A stretch of 32,673 nucleotides of DNA, taken from assembly GCA_964422145.1 (NCBI GenBank), contig CAYQZV010000022.1:1-32673 (forward strand), in the 5' to 3' direction. Positions 1 to 9,643 of this stretch are shown here, piece by piece (position 1 is the stretch's first letter; each line of letters begins with the position of its first letter). Made by a program: the position numbers and the translations under genes. The notes beneath the pieces are model-generated. The model saw nothing but the letters and a program-made list of their open reading frames with translations. It made no database searches and was not told the origin of the DNA. Source of the DNA: JACNKV01 sp964422145 (GTDB lineage: Bacteria; Fidelibacterota; Marinisomatia; Marinisomatales; JACNKV01).

Positions 1-567
<567 letters not shown>

Positions 568-647
568 ATGTTTAATATGGTTAGCTTTGCCGAGTTTGTC
601 CTGGTTAGTCTCTGAGACCCACGCATACCTGAATTTTTAAAAAACTT

Positions 648-659
648 TTGAAATGAGCA
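648..659 (-). promoter_or_regulatory. Possible boxA-like antitermination element in the rRNA leader
   Basis: On the minus strand this reads TGCTCATTTCAA, close to the bacterial rRNA boxA core TGCTCTTTAACA. It lies between the promoter-like element and the 16S 5' end, where boxA is expected. No boxB or boxC was identified, and the match is imperfect. Confidence 0.3.
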
Positions 660-685
660 TATTATACTTGCTCAAAGCCAACAAA

Positions 686-713
686 ATTATCACTTCTATT
701 ATACCCGTGTCAA
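686..713 (-). promoter_or_regulatory. Probable rRNA operon promoter (sigma70-like)
   Basis: On the minus strand TTGACA (708-713) and GATAAT (686-691) are separated by 16 bases, a near-consensus -35/-10 pair pointing into 16S. Immediately upstream, 720-755 is an A/T-rich tract resembling an UP element, as rRNA promoters often have. Two further TATAAT hexamers on the same strand, at 698-703 and 661-666, lack a well-spaced -35 but could be alternative -10 boxes. The leader from the -10 box to 16S is about 120 bases. Confidence 0.6.
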
Positions 714-809
714 CACTATTTCTCAGAAATATTTAAATATTTTTTATTAAATGTTTTACGATATCCTTACCGTCGAGAAAACCGTATGTTTATATATCAG
801 AATTACCGG

Positions 810-1844
810 TTATCGGAGTTCCGGTTCGTAAAAATCTAAAAACTTTGATACCGGATATTTTTTTATCTGGCCATCAATATAATCTATTTCAGACTGATGA
901 TTGATCTCATCAATATCTTCAAATGTTTTTAGTATGCTGCCGATATACACACCTAAACCTATGACAATAGGTGGAACAATATAACTTTGAGACGTGCTCT
1001 CAGTTTTAACTGTGACCGGAAGCCTATTCCCCAAGGATGGTTTCCATCCCTGCGATGTGTTTACGATAGAATTTGAATATGGAATTAAGGTATGTGATTG
1101 ATATGAAAATGTGCTCTTCTTTGATTTATTATCTGATGTAAACAGATATAGAAGTGCGGTTGTCCCCATTATTCCCAGTACCTCATCCCATTGCTTTAAA
1201 TAGGATTGTCCGGCACCCGGCAGAATGGACAACCCGACTGCAAGGGTTTTATCCTTTTTTGGAAGAATTTTGATCGACTGAATTGATCGGTATAGCGGTT
1301 TCAGCAATTTTGTGTAATGTTTATGATCAAATTGTTGCTCCGCACCCTTGAAAGATTTCTTCGCTTCATTCCATTTTTGAGTATGTAAAAATGCATACCC
1401 TCTGAAAACCAAATGATACGGATCATTGGACATTTCAGTTTCTAACAAAACCTTATCATAATTTTTATTTAACAAATGGACATAGATACTTCGATAGGTC
1501 GCACTTTGATATACAAGAGCTGTCGAATCTCCTTTTTCTGTTATGCGAGAATAATACTCTATGGCCAAATCGTGTTTTTCTTTTTCTTCGTATGATCGCG
1601 CAATATAGTAGTAAATAACAGATTCAAAGGCTGGGTCCGGATATTTATATAGGTACTTGAATAGGTTTATCTGAGCTCGGTCATGATAACCATTCTCAAA
1701 CAGAAAATCACAAAATGACAACAATTCTTCCCGCTGGAAGTCAGTATAGTCCTCCCATTCTTTAATGATCTCATATTCTGAACGAGGAAGAGTCTGACAG
1801 AATATAACTGTCAGAGATAGGATGAGTATACTAATCGGCTTCAT
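810..1844 (-). CDS. TPR-repeat envelope protein with a PGAGQ segment
   Basis: 344 aa. The N-terminus is hydrophobic (about residues 3-16, ending near Cys16), consistent with an exported protein. The lipobox is poor because Phe precedes the Cys. Residues about 35-190 have the helix-pair pattern of tetratricopeptide repeats, with phrases such as YYYIARSYEEKEKHDLAIEYY and GYAFLHTQKWNEAKKSF-like spacing. Next comes LSILPGAGQSYLKQW, a proline-glycine motif followed by a hydrophobic stretch, as seen in small membrane-associated domains that follow TPRs in FCB bacteria. A second hydrophobic segment (IVPPIVIGLGVYIGSIL) lies near residue 305. No clear Shine-Dalgarno precedes the ATG. It follows a terminator and is the last protein gene before the rRNA promoter. 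The specific function is unknown; an envelope scaffold role is only a guess. Confidence 0.75.
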   Translation of the reverse strand: MKPISILILSLTVIFCQTLPRSEYEIIKEWEDYTDFQREELLSFCDFLFENGYHDRAQINLFKYLYKYPDPAFESVIYYYIARSYEEKEKHDLAIEYYSRITEKGDSTALVYQSATYRSIYVHLLNKNYDKVLLETEMSNDPYHLVFRGYAFLHTQKWNEAKKSFKGAEQQFDHKHYTKLLKPLYRSIQSIKILPKKDKTLAVGLSILPGAGQSYLKQWDEVLGIMGTTALLYLFTSDNKSKKSTFSYQSHTLIPYSNSIVNTSQGWKPSLGNRLPVTVKTESTSQSYIVPPIVIGLGVYIGSILKTFEDIDEINHQSEIDYIDGQIKKYPVSKFLDFYEPELR

Positions 1845-1881
1845 AACGGGTCAGAATGTACTTAAAAATTCTAGTATATCG

Positions 1882-1915
1882 AAAAAAAAAGAGGGCTCAA
1901 TTGAGCCCTCTTTTT
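1882..1915 (-). terminator. Intrinsic terminator, symmetric
   Basis: A perfect 20-base palindrome at 1891-1910 (gagggctc, aatt, gagccctc) is flanked by nine A's at 1882-1890 and T's at 1911-1915. On the minus strand the hairpin is followed by a long U tract, 20 bases past the stop codon at 1936, so it should end the transcript of the Asp-box protein gene. The symmetry could let it act in both directions, but no plus-strand gene needs it. Confidence 0.9.
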
Positions 1916-1935
1916 ATTATGTTGTTTCTATAGGT

Positions 1936-4806
1936 TTATTTAAGGAGCATTACCTTATTTACCTGTGAGAAGTCTGCTGATGTCATATGATAGAAATAGA
2001 CACCGCTCGGAACCATTTTTCCTTCATTGGTCGTTCCATTCCAAATAATTGAATACATATTTGGAGTGTGGTATCCGTTGACTAAGGTTTTTACTTCTCT
2101 TCCAAGCATATCGTACACAACGATATTCACATGACCTGCATTGGCAATTTGATAGTCAATCGTTGTTTCCGGGTTAAACGGATTCGGGTATCCTTGTCCT
2201 AATGAATAAGTATCAGGAGTTGTACTCGTTCCGCCTTTTACTAGGATATAGCTACTTGATGCAGGGATATCCATGCTTCCGGTTCCGGTCAGAGTGTAAC
2301 TGTCATTTGCGCTTTCCAGAACCCATTCATTTCCATCACTGATGGAATAGGAAATGGAAACCGTTTCTTTTGCAGTCATCATCTCAATAACACCACCATT
2401 TTCAGAAGCTCTCCAATCTCCGGCAAACCGGACATCAAATGCGCCAACAGGCGGTTTCGGCGGCAGGCTGTAACTGAGTCTGGTTTCCTCAGGAACGCTA
2501 ACACCGAAGTTCAACACTGATCCGTTAAAGGTGATTGAGTTTGCATCAGCCATGGTTTCATTAGCATCTATGCGAGCTAAGCCTGTTCCGCAAGTAGAAA
2601 CCGTTCCGGCAGCATTTGTACGAACCCAGTAACCTTTGCCAGGCATAAGAGTAGTTGCTTGCTGATATCCGGCATCAAATGCGTAGAATGTACCCGGAAT
2701 AACGATATTGTCCGGATCGCAAAGAGTAGAAACTTCTGTCTCAAACGATCCAACGGTCATCAGGTTCCAGCCTGCATTTAGAGCAATATCTAAACTTCCA
2801 AGACAGCCGCCTGTTACAGTATTTGTACTTGCGTCATTAAATCTCAACCAATAACCCATTCCTGCAGTTAAATTATCTGCCTGCTGATATCCAGCATCAA
2901 AATAATAACATGTACCGCTAATTGCTCCCGGGAAGAGTGTCAGATAGCTTGTATCTTCAACGTCACCCGGCAGTCCGACTAAATTCCAGCCGGCATTATT
3001 ATCAACTGTAGTTTCACAGCTATTTCCACATGACGGTTCAGTGTCTAGAGTGAGTTTTCCAGCATAAATTCTATTTTTCCAATCTGCAGGAGATTCTACA
3101 TCACCTGTAGTTGATCCGTATGGATAATCGGGCATTTGATAGCATAAATAGACATCATTATTGGTTGCACCATCCGGTGAAGCATGTGCATAGGTTTCAT
3201 CCGGTCGATCTTCATCACTTGAATCAGGATCCGGTGTTTCAAATTGATAAGGACACCACCACGTGTCACCGCCGTCAACCGTTTTGATCACAAAATTATC
3301 AAAGGACCATTCTAAGAAATATCCCCAGTCGTCACATCCGTCGTCCGGAGTTCCACCATCGTCGGTTACGGTGAATTCGCCCGGTTCAATCAAACTTGTG
3401 ACCACGTACATCACATCATCACTTTCTTCACTAATCGCCAAACTAGGTGAGAATGTTTGATACCAATAGCTGTTAGGAAAATAATTATCCCAGTCTCTGA
3501 ATGATTCTGATGTACCTAATACAAATGAGTAATTCCATCCCATTGGTGTATTCACAAATCCCGGGTTTTCAAGATGATTCTTATCAATCCAGAAATGCCA
3601 CCAGCCGATACTTTCTGTAAGTGATGTCCAAATGCCGCCATCGGATGCAGGAAGAACGCTTGTAATAAAATGAGGATTTCCTTGGCTGTCAACACGCATA
3701 TCAAAATCGTATGCAATGAATAACTCATCCCATGTAATCGTCGTATCTGCGCATTCGTCATTATCAGGACCATAGTGATCTGCATAGGCACCGTTGTTCA
3801 GCATGTGATCAAACACATTATCATCAATAAAGAAGTAATTTGTTCCTTCCTGTCCTCCGTACCATGTTGCACCATAATCATCCGTCCGTTTAAATGCAAT
3901 CGTATGTGTGTTACAGTAAGGACTCGCACCAACATCTGCCCCATCAAAATATGTAGAAACAGATACATAGCCAATTCCATCATCATTCACATCCAAAACA
4001 GGTGAAGATGTATAGGATCCTTCATCATCCCCGCCAACCATATCATTATTCACATCAATGGCAAGAATCTCTGATCCAAAAATCAAATACCCATCACTAT
4101 AACTTTCGGAATGAAAAACAAATTTATCTTCACGGGTCCAGTCTGCATAAGCTACATTGAACCAATGACTTCCTGTTGATTCATCATAAGAATAATCAGG
4201 TGATCCGACCCAAAGGTCTTTGTGTCCTGCCCATTCAAGATCAACCGGTTGAGCATCCGCAAATGAGCCGCCGTCCCAGCCGAATTCATCCCATGTATAA
4301 TAGGGTGTTCCGCCGTATCCTGCTCCGGTTCCGGTATATTCATTCCAGAACACATAAGGATAATCAAACATACCTAGTGAACTCGGATAACGGCCAATGC
4401 CCATTCCGGGATTCATATTTTGGTACGTTGTCCAGCTGTACCCATCATCATCCGAAAATGCAGCACCGATCTGACCGCTGGTACCACTTTCCCCTGCCCA
4501 TTGTCTATACCCCATCAATAATCCATTTTCATTTACTGACATAGGACGTGTCATTGAAACGATCATACCATACCCGTTTTTAGATGAATCCACAAGAGAT
4601 ATGTGGTAGTCATTCCGGCTAACCGGGTAGTGATGGATCGGTCCAGAAGGTTGCCCCTCTTCTATATTTACCACTGTAGTAGGTTCAATCTCTGGGTGGA
4701 ATATAGTGCTATGTTTTACCGGCGTCTGATGTCGGGGAACTGTAGAACCAAATACAATTCCTAACCCGAAGGTTACTACCAGTAAAATACTCATAACCTG
4801 TTTCAT
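1936..4806 (-). CDS. Secreted Asp-box (BNR-like) protein with two GWNL domains and a T9SS-type sorting domain
   Basis: 956 aa from the ATG at 4806, chosen because GGAGG lies eight bases before it and MKQVMSILLVV begins a normal signal peptide; the frame is open to 4854. Three Asp boxes (S/T-x-D-x-G-x-S/T-W) lie at residues 118-125, 308-315 and 509-516, the pattern of sialidase-like or BNR propellers. The usual sialidase arginine triad cannot be assigned by eye, so enzymatic activity is not claimed. Residues about 604-735 hold two tandem domains starting GWNLVGLP and GWNLMTVG. The C-terminal 85 residues (YPNPFNPETT, YDMLGREVKTLVN, SGVYFYHM, ending KVMLLK) match FlgD-Ig-like sorting domains common in FCB surface proteins. 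In T9SS these direct export through the outer membrane. It probably acts outside the cell or on its surface. A strong terminator follows. Confidence 0.9.
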   Translation of the reverse strand: MKQVMSILLVVTFGLGIVFGSTVPRHQTPVKHSTIFHPEIEPTTVVNIEEGQPSGPIHHYPVSRNDYHISLVDSSKNGYGMIVSMTRPMSVNENGLLMGYRQWAGESGTSGQIGAAFSDDDGYSWTTYQNMNPGMGIGRYPSSLGMFDYPYVFWNEYTGTGAGYGGTPYYTWDEFGWDGGSFADAQPVDLEWAGHKDLWVGSPDYSYDESTGSHWFNVAYADWTREDKFVFHSESYSDGYLIFGSEILAIDVNNDMVGGDDEGSYTSSPVLDVNDDGIGYVSVSTYFDGADVGASPYCNTHTIAFKRTDDYGATWYGGQEGTNYFFIDDNVFDHMLNNGAYADHYGPDNDECADTTITWDELFIAYDFDMRVDSQGNPHFITSVLPASDGGIWTSLTESIGWWHFWIDKNHLENPGFVNTPMGWNYSFVLGTSESFRDWDNYFPNSYWYQTFSPSLAISEESDDVMYVVTSLIEPGEFTVTDDGGTPDDGCDDWGYFLEWSFDNFVIKTVDGGDTWWCPYQFETPDPDSSDEDRPDETYAHASPDGATNNDVYLCYQMPDYPYGSTTGDVESPADWKNRIYAGKLTLDTEPSCGNSCETTVDNNAGWNLVGLPGDVEDTSYLTLFPGAISGTCYYFDAGYQQADNLTAGMGYWLRFNDASTNTVTGGCLGSLDIALNAGWNLMTVGSFETEVSTLCDPDNIVIPGTFYAFDAGYQQATTLMPGKGYWVRTNAAGTVSTCGTGLARIDANETMADANSITFNGSVLNFGVSVPEETRLSYSLPPKPPVGAFDVRFAGDWRASENGGVIEMMTAKETVSISYSISDGNEWVLESANDSYTLTGTGSMDIPASSSYILVKGGTSTTPDTYSLGQGYPNPFNPETTIDYQIANAGHVNIVVYDMLGREVKTLVNGYHTPNMYSIIWNGTTNEGKMVPSGVYFYHMTSADFSQVNKVMLLK

Positions 4807-4946
4807 GTTTCCTCCATGTTTGTTAAAATGATATAAAACTTTGTATTTTATCATAATTGTCGAAGCAGATTGTACATCGAAATTTAATAAATGACAATTC
4901 CTATCTTCATCAATTGTATTAAATCATCAATAATGTGACACTGTTT

Positions 4947-7900
4947 TTATTCACTTGAGATCGTAATCGTACCCGAAGTTGATGACCGGATCCAGTATCC
5001 TTGTCCGGGGTAAAGTGTCTCGGCTACATAATAACTGCCGTCAAATCCAAAAATTGTCCCGTTGATAATAATCCCATTAGGATCATCAATCAATGAAACA
5101 CTGATCGGAGAGGTCACTCCTGTGATCAAATTCCATCCCGCTGTCAAAGAAATTGTGAGCGAAGAAATTTGTGTTCCAGATATTAAGTCGGATCCATCAG
5201 ATGGAAATCTTAAATAATAACCAATCCCCGGTGTTAACTCCGTTTCCGAGTTGAATCCACCACTATACGAGTATAAGGTTCCATTAATGGCTTCCGTGAA
5301 TAAACTTTGGTAATGAGAATCTTCAACATTCAACGGAAGTCCAATTAAATTCCATCCCGAAATGTGATCGGCTTGAATTGTAGTTGATCCTCCAGTTGAG
5401 ACTTGATAAAATCCAGTCCGATGCAAATTACCGCGGTACAAATTCCAATACCCGTTAGAACTGCCTGTTGTTTTAATATCGATATTTACTAAGGATGAAC
5501 TTGATCCGACTAGTACTTCAAGATCACCATCATTATCTGTATCGATTATTGTAGAAGGAGCTTTGAACGGATATTCATATAAAATTGGGAAATTAGGGTA
5601 CATATCTCCATTGAGACGATAAGCATACAAAGTTCCGGTAACAGTTGCTGAAACAACTTCAGGTATTCCGTCTCCGTCCAAATCCGCAAATGACGGGGAT
5701 GAAATCACAATCCCATCTAGAGTATTTGGCCATCCGGGAAGCGCGTTACCATTAACGTCTACACCAAATAATGTACCGTCTTCCGATCCAAAGAAAATAC
5801 CAACTCCCTCATCAGTTTGAACAAATCCAGGAGAGGTGACAATATCATCATTGGATGCAACTGAGAAAAGCAGTTCCCCTGATTCACTCACAGCATAAAA
5901 TGAATCATCACGAGAACCTGCACAGATAATCTTTGATCCATCAATCTCGAGAATTGAAGGTGCCGTTCTAAAATCATTTGAAGCGGTGAACGGGAATCCG
6001 TCTGCTACAGTAAGGTCATCATATATGACCCAAATCTTTTCACCATCTGTACCACAAACAATGTCTACCAGCCCATTTCCATTAAAATCGGCTAATGCTA
6101 CACCGCGTTGAATCTTTTCACCTAAACTATACGGGAATCCATCGACATTTGAACCATCTGCATTGATGGCAAATATTTTACCGGGAGATGAATATCCTCC
6201 GAAAATGATCTCTAAACCGGAGTCGCCATCAATTTCTCCAACAGCGGGAGTTCCCATTAAATACTGCTCTGAATAATAATCCGTTTCAACAGTGCAGTTT
6301 TCATCCAAGATGTATAAATGTCTGCTTTTTGATGCAACAATGATTTCCAGGTTTCCATCTTCATCTACATCAGCCACAGCAGGTGATCCCCAAATTTGAT
6401 TTCCGGTATCAAATGAACTGAGTTCTTCACCGTCAGCATTAGTAATTCTCAAAATCCCGGAATAATCACCAAATATAATTTCATTTTGACCATCACCATT
6501 TAAATCAACTACAACAGGAGAAGACCAGACTTGCTGATTAATTAGATAGGGCCATCCATCCTGATGTAATGATACTTCAACTGCAAAATCGATCGTTTTA
6601 TTATATTCGTTTTCCTGACTGCCATTCGCATTGATTGTCAACTGGAAATTGACGTCCCCTAAATTAATAGCATCAGAAACCATGAATTCAAACGGATCAG
6701 TTAAATTAATACTGGATGTTCCGTTGGTGATGGTTCCTGAATATTGAGCTGAATTATCTATGATCGTAACATCCGGATTTGTTGAAGAAAGTGTTGCTGT
6801 AACATCTTGTGCGTCCAGCCAGCCTTCTTCATTATAAAGAGACACCCTTAGTTCAGTTGTTTCACCGGGATTCAACACATCATCACCATCACCCTCACTA
6901 ATAGCAAGCACATGAAATTCATAGGTTAAATTCGGATAGGTTGTCGCACCGATTGCCTGGTACACGTCAACCATTCCGGACCCTAAACGATCCTGAAGGT
7001 ACCCTTCAGTATTTAAATCATAAATAAACGGGTCTGCAGATTCAATGATTACATTCTCAAGTTCTTCGTTAGTCCAATCAGGATAAAAAGACTTTAGCAA
7101 TCCAATACAACTTGCAGCATTCGGACTCGCCATAGATGACCCATCCCACGATTCATATCCCGTGCCAATGATCAGACTGGTGATATTTTCACCCGGTGCA
7201 GACAGATCAACGGTTTCGTGATACGTTGCCCAGTGACCCCACACACCGTTGCATCCCATGGCAGCTACAGAAATGACATTATTATAGCTCGACGGATAAT
7301 GTGACGAATATTCTTCACCGTAATTTGGATAATCCAATCCATTTCCTGCAGCAGCAACAATCACTGCTCCATAGGTGTTATGCGCTGTATTAATTTGGGT
7401 TTGTTCATAACTGCTAAAGCCATCACCGCCCCAGCTATTATTAATGATCGTGAACGTTCCGGCATAATATCCGGCTCTTGCAGCGTAATAAATGCCAGCA
7501 TATCCGTCATTTACATATGGCTCATTCTGATATTCCCTCGAACACTTTACTGATATTACACTGCAATTAAAACCCGTGGATGCCATCCCAAGACTATTAT
7601 CGGTTACCGCACCTAAAATTCCGGCAACATGTGTTCCATGTGCCCAGGTACTGTTATTTGGAACACCTGCTTTTGGCATTGGATCATTATCATCCGTTCC
7701 GGAATAGCCTGAAAGATCCCACCCGATAATATCATCCTCATAGCTGTTTCCGTCATCATCAGAACCATTTGTAAATGGAGACGCAGGTTGAAGCGCATCT
7801 CGGAGATTGATACCGTCTCCGGCATAATAATCCATATTATTATCAATAAGATATGTTACAATCTCTTGAGCAGTTACATAACCATCACCATCAGAATCTA

Positions 7901-8528
7901 CTGCTGAAAACAATGTAGACGGTATTTCGCTTTGATTAATCCAGATATTATTTTGCAGATCTGGATGTGTATAATCTACGCCTGTATCAACACTGGCTAA
8001 CAGCACGGTTCTATCACCCGGGAGTTGTCCGTTGTCAATAAAAAAGTCCCATGCCTGATTCGCTTTTACTGACGGTAAACTGCATTGCTGCCCGGTCATA
8101 GGATCGTTTGGAACATACATTGGCTTATGAATCGATTCAAATTCAGATGATAACACCGATGATAGTGTTGATATTCCTTCTTTTGCAATGGATAGTTGTG
8201 TTCTGTCTTTTTCAGCGAGATAAACACGATAGATTCGATTTAAATAGATATCTCCATCATGATCCCTGGGATCAGCCCGCGGAATCCATTCTTCAATTTT
8301 AATTGCATTATGGTCATCAAGAAATGCTTGTATTTCAGCCTGGTCAACTTTTGGTGGGTTGTGACTATTAAGTATTTCTAATGGTTGTACGTAAGGCTTT
8401 AGGCAGAACAAAAATGTATCGTCTGTTTGTTGACCCATTGTATCCGCATGGATTGCTCCAATTCCGATACTCATCAGGTATATAATCGTAATCAATTGTT
8501 TCATCGGTTTCATATTTTTATCTTTCAT
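4947..8528 (-). CDS. Secreted subtilisin-like (S8) serine protease with EF-hand loop, FG-GAP-like propeller and two GWNL domains
   Basis: 1193 aa with a signal peptide (about residues 9-28; later ATGs at residues 6 and 9 are possible starts). The S8 triad is complete: Asp181 in SVDTGVDYTHPD, His297 in HGTHVAG and Ser465 in GSSMASPN. The oxyanion Asn is Asn396 in AAAGN. Between Asp and His is a perfect 12-residue EF-hand loop, DSDGDGYVTAQE (211-222), so calcium may stabilise the catalytic domain. A pro-region of about 140 residues precedes it. Residues about 660-1040 contain repeated phrases such as VVDLNGDGQNEIIFGD and FADLDGDGIPEVVSA, typical of FG-GAP/VCBS-like beta-propeller blades with calcium loops. 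Two GWNL domains (about 1060-1193) end the protein. Unlike its neighbours it has no NPFNPETT sorting domain; the last residues are TISSE. Confidence 0.93.
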   Translation of the reverse strand: MKDKNMKPMKQLITIIYLMSIGIGAIHADTMGQQTDDTFLFCLKPYVQPLEILNSHNPPKVDQAEIQAFLDDHNAIKIEEWIPRADPRDHDGDIYLNRIYRVYLAEKDRTQLSIAKEGISTLSSVLSSEFESIHKPMYVPNDPMTGQQCSLPSVKANQAWDFFIDNGQLPGDRTVLLASVDTGVDYTHPDLQNNIWINQSEIPSTLFSAVDSDGDGYVTAQEIVTYLIDNNMDYYAGDGINLRDALQPASPFTNGSDDDGNSYEDDIIGWDLSGYSGTDDNDPMPKAGVPNNSTWAHGTHVAGILGAVTDNSLGMASTGFNCSVISVKCSREYQNEPYVNDGYAGIYYAARAGYYAGTFTIINNSWGGDGFSSYEQTQINTAHNTYGAVIVAAAGNGLDYPNYGEEYSSHYPSSYNNVISVAAMGCNGVWGHWATYHETVDLSAPGENITSLIIGTGYESWDGSSMASPNAASCIGLLKSFYPDWTNEELENVIIESADPFIYDLNTEGYLQDRLGSGMVDVYQAIGATTYPNLTYEFHVLAISEGDGDDVLNPGETTELRVSLYNEEGWLDAQDVTATLSSTNPDVTIIDNSAQYSGTITNGTSSINLTDPFEFMVSDAINLGDVNFQLTINANGSQENEYNKTIDFAVEVSLHQDGWPYLINQQVWSSPVVVDLNGDGQNEIIFGDYSGILRITNADGEELSSFDTGNQIWGSPAVADVDEDGNLEIIVASKSRHLYILDENCTVETDYYSEQYLMGTPAVGEIDGDSGLEIIFGGYSSPGKIFAINADGSNVDGFPYSLGEKIQRGVALADFNGNGLVDIVCGTDGEKIWVIYDDLTVADGFPFTASNDFRTAPSILEIDGSKIICAGSRDDSFYAVSESGELLFSVASNDDIVTSPGFVQTDEGVGIFFGSEDGTLFGVDVNGNALPGWPNTLDGIVISSPSFADLDGDGIPEVVSATVTGTLYAYRLNGDMYPNFPILYEYPFKAPSTIIDTDNDGDLEVLVGSSSSLVNIDIKTTGSSNGYWNLYRGNLHRTGFYQVSTGGSTTIQADHISGWNLIGLPLNVEDSHYQSLFTEAINGTLYSYSGGFNSETELTPGIGYYLRFPSDGSDLISGTQISSLTISLTAGWNLITGVTSPISVSLIDDPNGIIINGTIFGFDGSYYVAETLYPGQGYWIRSSTSGTITISSE

Positions 8529-8700
8529 TGGTTAATTCAATACTGTATAGGGCAAACCATGAATTTTATTGTGCATATAATATAAAATATTTCATCCTTT
8601 TCAAGATAGTATTATTTCCACTTATTTTTTAGATGTGCTGTAAATCACAAGGGGCAATCATCGATAGCGTCTGTTACAATTATTCATAATCTGTAGCGGG

Positions 8701-9507
8701 TTATTTCATCAACATGACTTTTTTCATATCGGAATATTCGCCTGATGTCAGTTTGTAAAAGTAAACACCGCTTGAAACGGGTTGATGATTCATATCTGTT
8801 CCACCCCATGTGATTGTGTAGTCAGAAGCTGATTGATATTCATTGACTAAGGTTGTCACAGGTCGTCCGAGAAGATCAAATATCTCAAGTGTTGTCATTC
8901 CCGATTGATTCAAACTGTATTTGATTGTCGTTTCCGGGTTAAACGGATTTGGATAAGCATCAGACAATCCATAAGCATTTGGAATGACTTGTTCATCTAT
9001 TGCCAATGTATTTTTAGGGATAACATTAAGGCAAAACCAATTATTGGAAGGGTTAGTAAATGTTAGGGTCGTATTCTCCATTAAATTTATGTTGGGTAAA
9101 GAGGAAAAAGGGAAACTTAAGTAAGCACTATCCATTAATGCCGACCAATTGGTGATATCCCAAGAAAAGTTAACTATATTAGTCAGCCCGAATTGTAATT
9201 GGATATTATAAACATGTAACGTGAGATCATTATCCCCTTCTAGAATCTGGGTATAATATCGATCTGCTCCCCAGCCGATTGCAGCATCAAAACTTGGCGG
9301 AGGTAAAGGTGGAGGTGCATATTGATCGATCCCCTCATCATATCCATCCGTTGCTTCCGGTGAAAACCCAAATTCCAAGTCATAAGATCCATCTGCCGGG
9401 TTATCAGTTTGAACAGTAACTGTAAATGTGAAGTCCTGAGCTGAAGTGACAGATACTGCAATAATAATGACATTTAACAATGTCTTTAACATTTTATTTT
9501 GATTCAT
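8701..9507 (-). CDS. Small secreted protein of an unrecognised N-terminal family with a T9SS-type sorting domain
   Basis: 268 aa from the ATG at 9507, which has a GGGGGAAG ribosome-binding sequence just upstream; the frame is open further to 9564 without such support. The signal peptide ends near Ala23. Residues 24-175 form a beta-rich domain with the phrase LEFGFSPEATDGYDEGID followed by a proline run (APPPLPPP). The same domain occurs in the next gene (9644-10462) and at the N-terminus of the 1274 aa protein (11598-15422). I do not recognise it as a named family. The last 85 residues are an NPFNPETTIKYSL...SGVYFYKLTSG...KKVMLMK sorting domain, almost identical to that of the neighbouring paralog. 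It is probably a T9SS-exported surface protein; its function is unknown. Confidence 0.85.
   Translation of the reverse strand: MNQNKMLKTLLNVIIIAVSVTSAQDFTFTVTVQTDNPADGSYDLEFGFSPEATDGYDEGIDQYAPPPLPPPSFDAAIGWGADRYYTQILEGDNDLTLHVYNIQLQFGLTNIVNFSWDITNWSALMDSAYLSFPFSSLPNINLMENTTLTFTNPSNNWFCLNVIPKNTLAIDEQVIPNAYGLSDAYPNPFNPETTIKYSLNQSGMTTLEIFDLLGRPVTTLVNEYQSASDYTITWGGTDMNHQPVSSGVYFYKLTSGEYSDMKKVMLMK
8765..8955. repeat. 191-bp identical block, copy 1 (sorting-domain coding)
   Basis: This block matches 9708-9898 base for base by direct reading. It lies inside the C-terminal sorting-domain coding region of the 268 aa protein. Sequence on both sides is still similar but with scattered differences, and the rest of the two genes is clearly diverged. 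Confidence 0.92.
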
Positions 9508-9582
9508 TCTCTTCCCCCTTCTAGATTTTGACAAAAATGATGTAAAACCTAATTTTACTATCATTGGCTATGATCAATTATA

Positions 9583-9617
9583 CAAACAAAAAGGGATATA
9601 GAAAATATATCCCTTTT
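9583..9617 (-). terminator. Intrinsic terminator
   Basis: AAAAGGGATATA (9589-9600) pairs with TATATCCCTTTT (9606-9617) around a five-base loop. Read on the minus strand the hairpin runs into TTTTTGTTTG, 27 bases past the stop codon of the 272 aa gene. It should separate that gene, and any transcript from the large cluster upstream, from the 268 aa gene. Confidence 0.8.
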
Positions 9618-9643
9618 CGAATGGTTTGATGTAAAACTATATC

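Noticed and set aside
1936..4806. The Asp-box protein as a sialidase
   Set aside because: Asp boxes occur in many non-enzymatic propellers, and I cannot identify the arginine triad or the catalytic Tyr/Glu pair.
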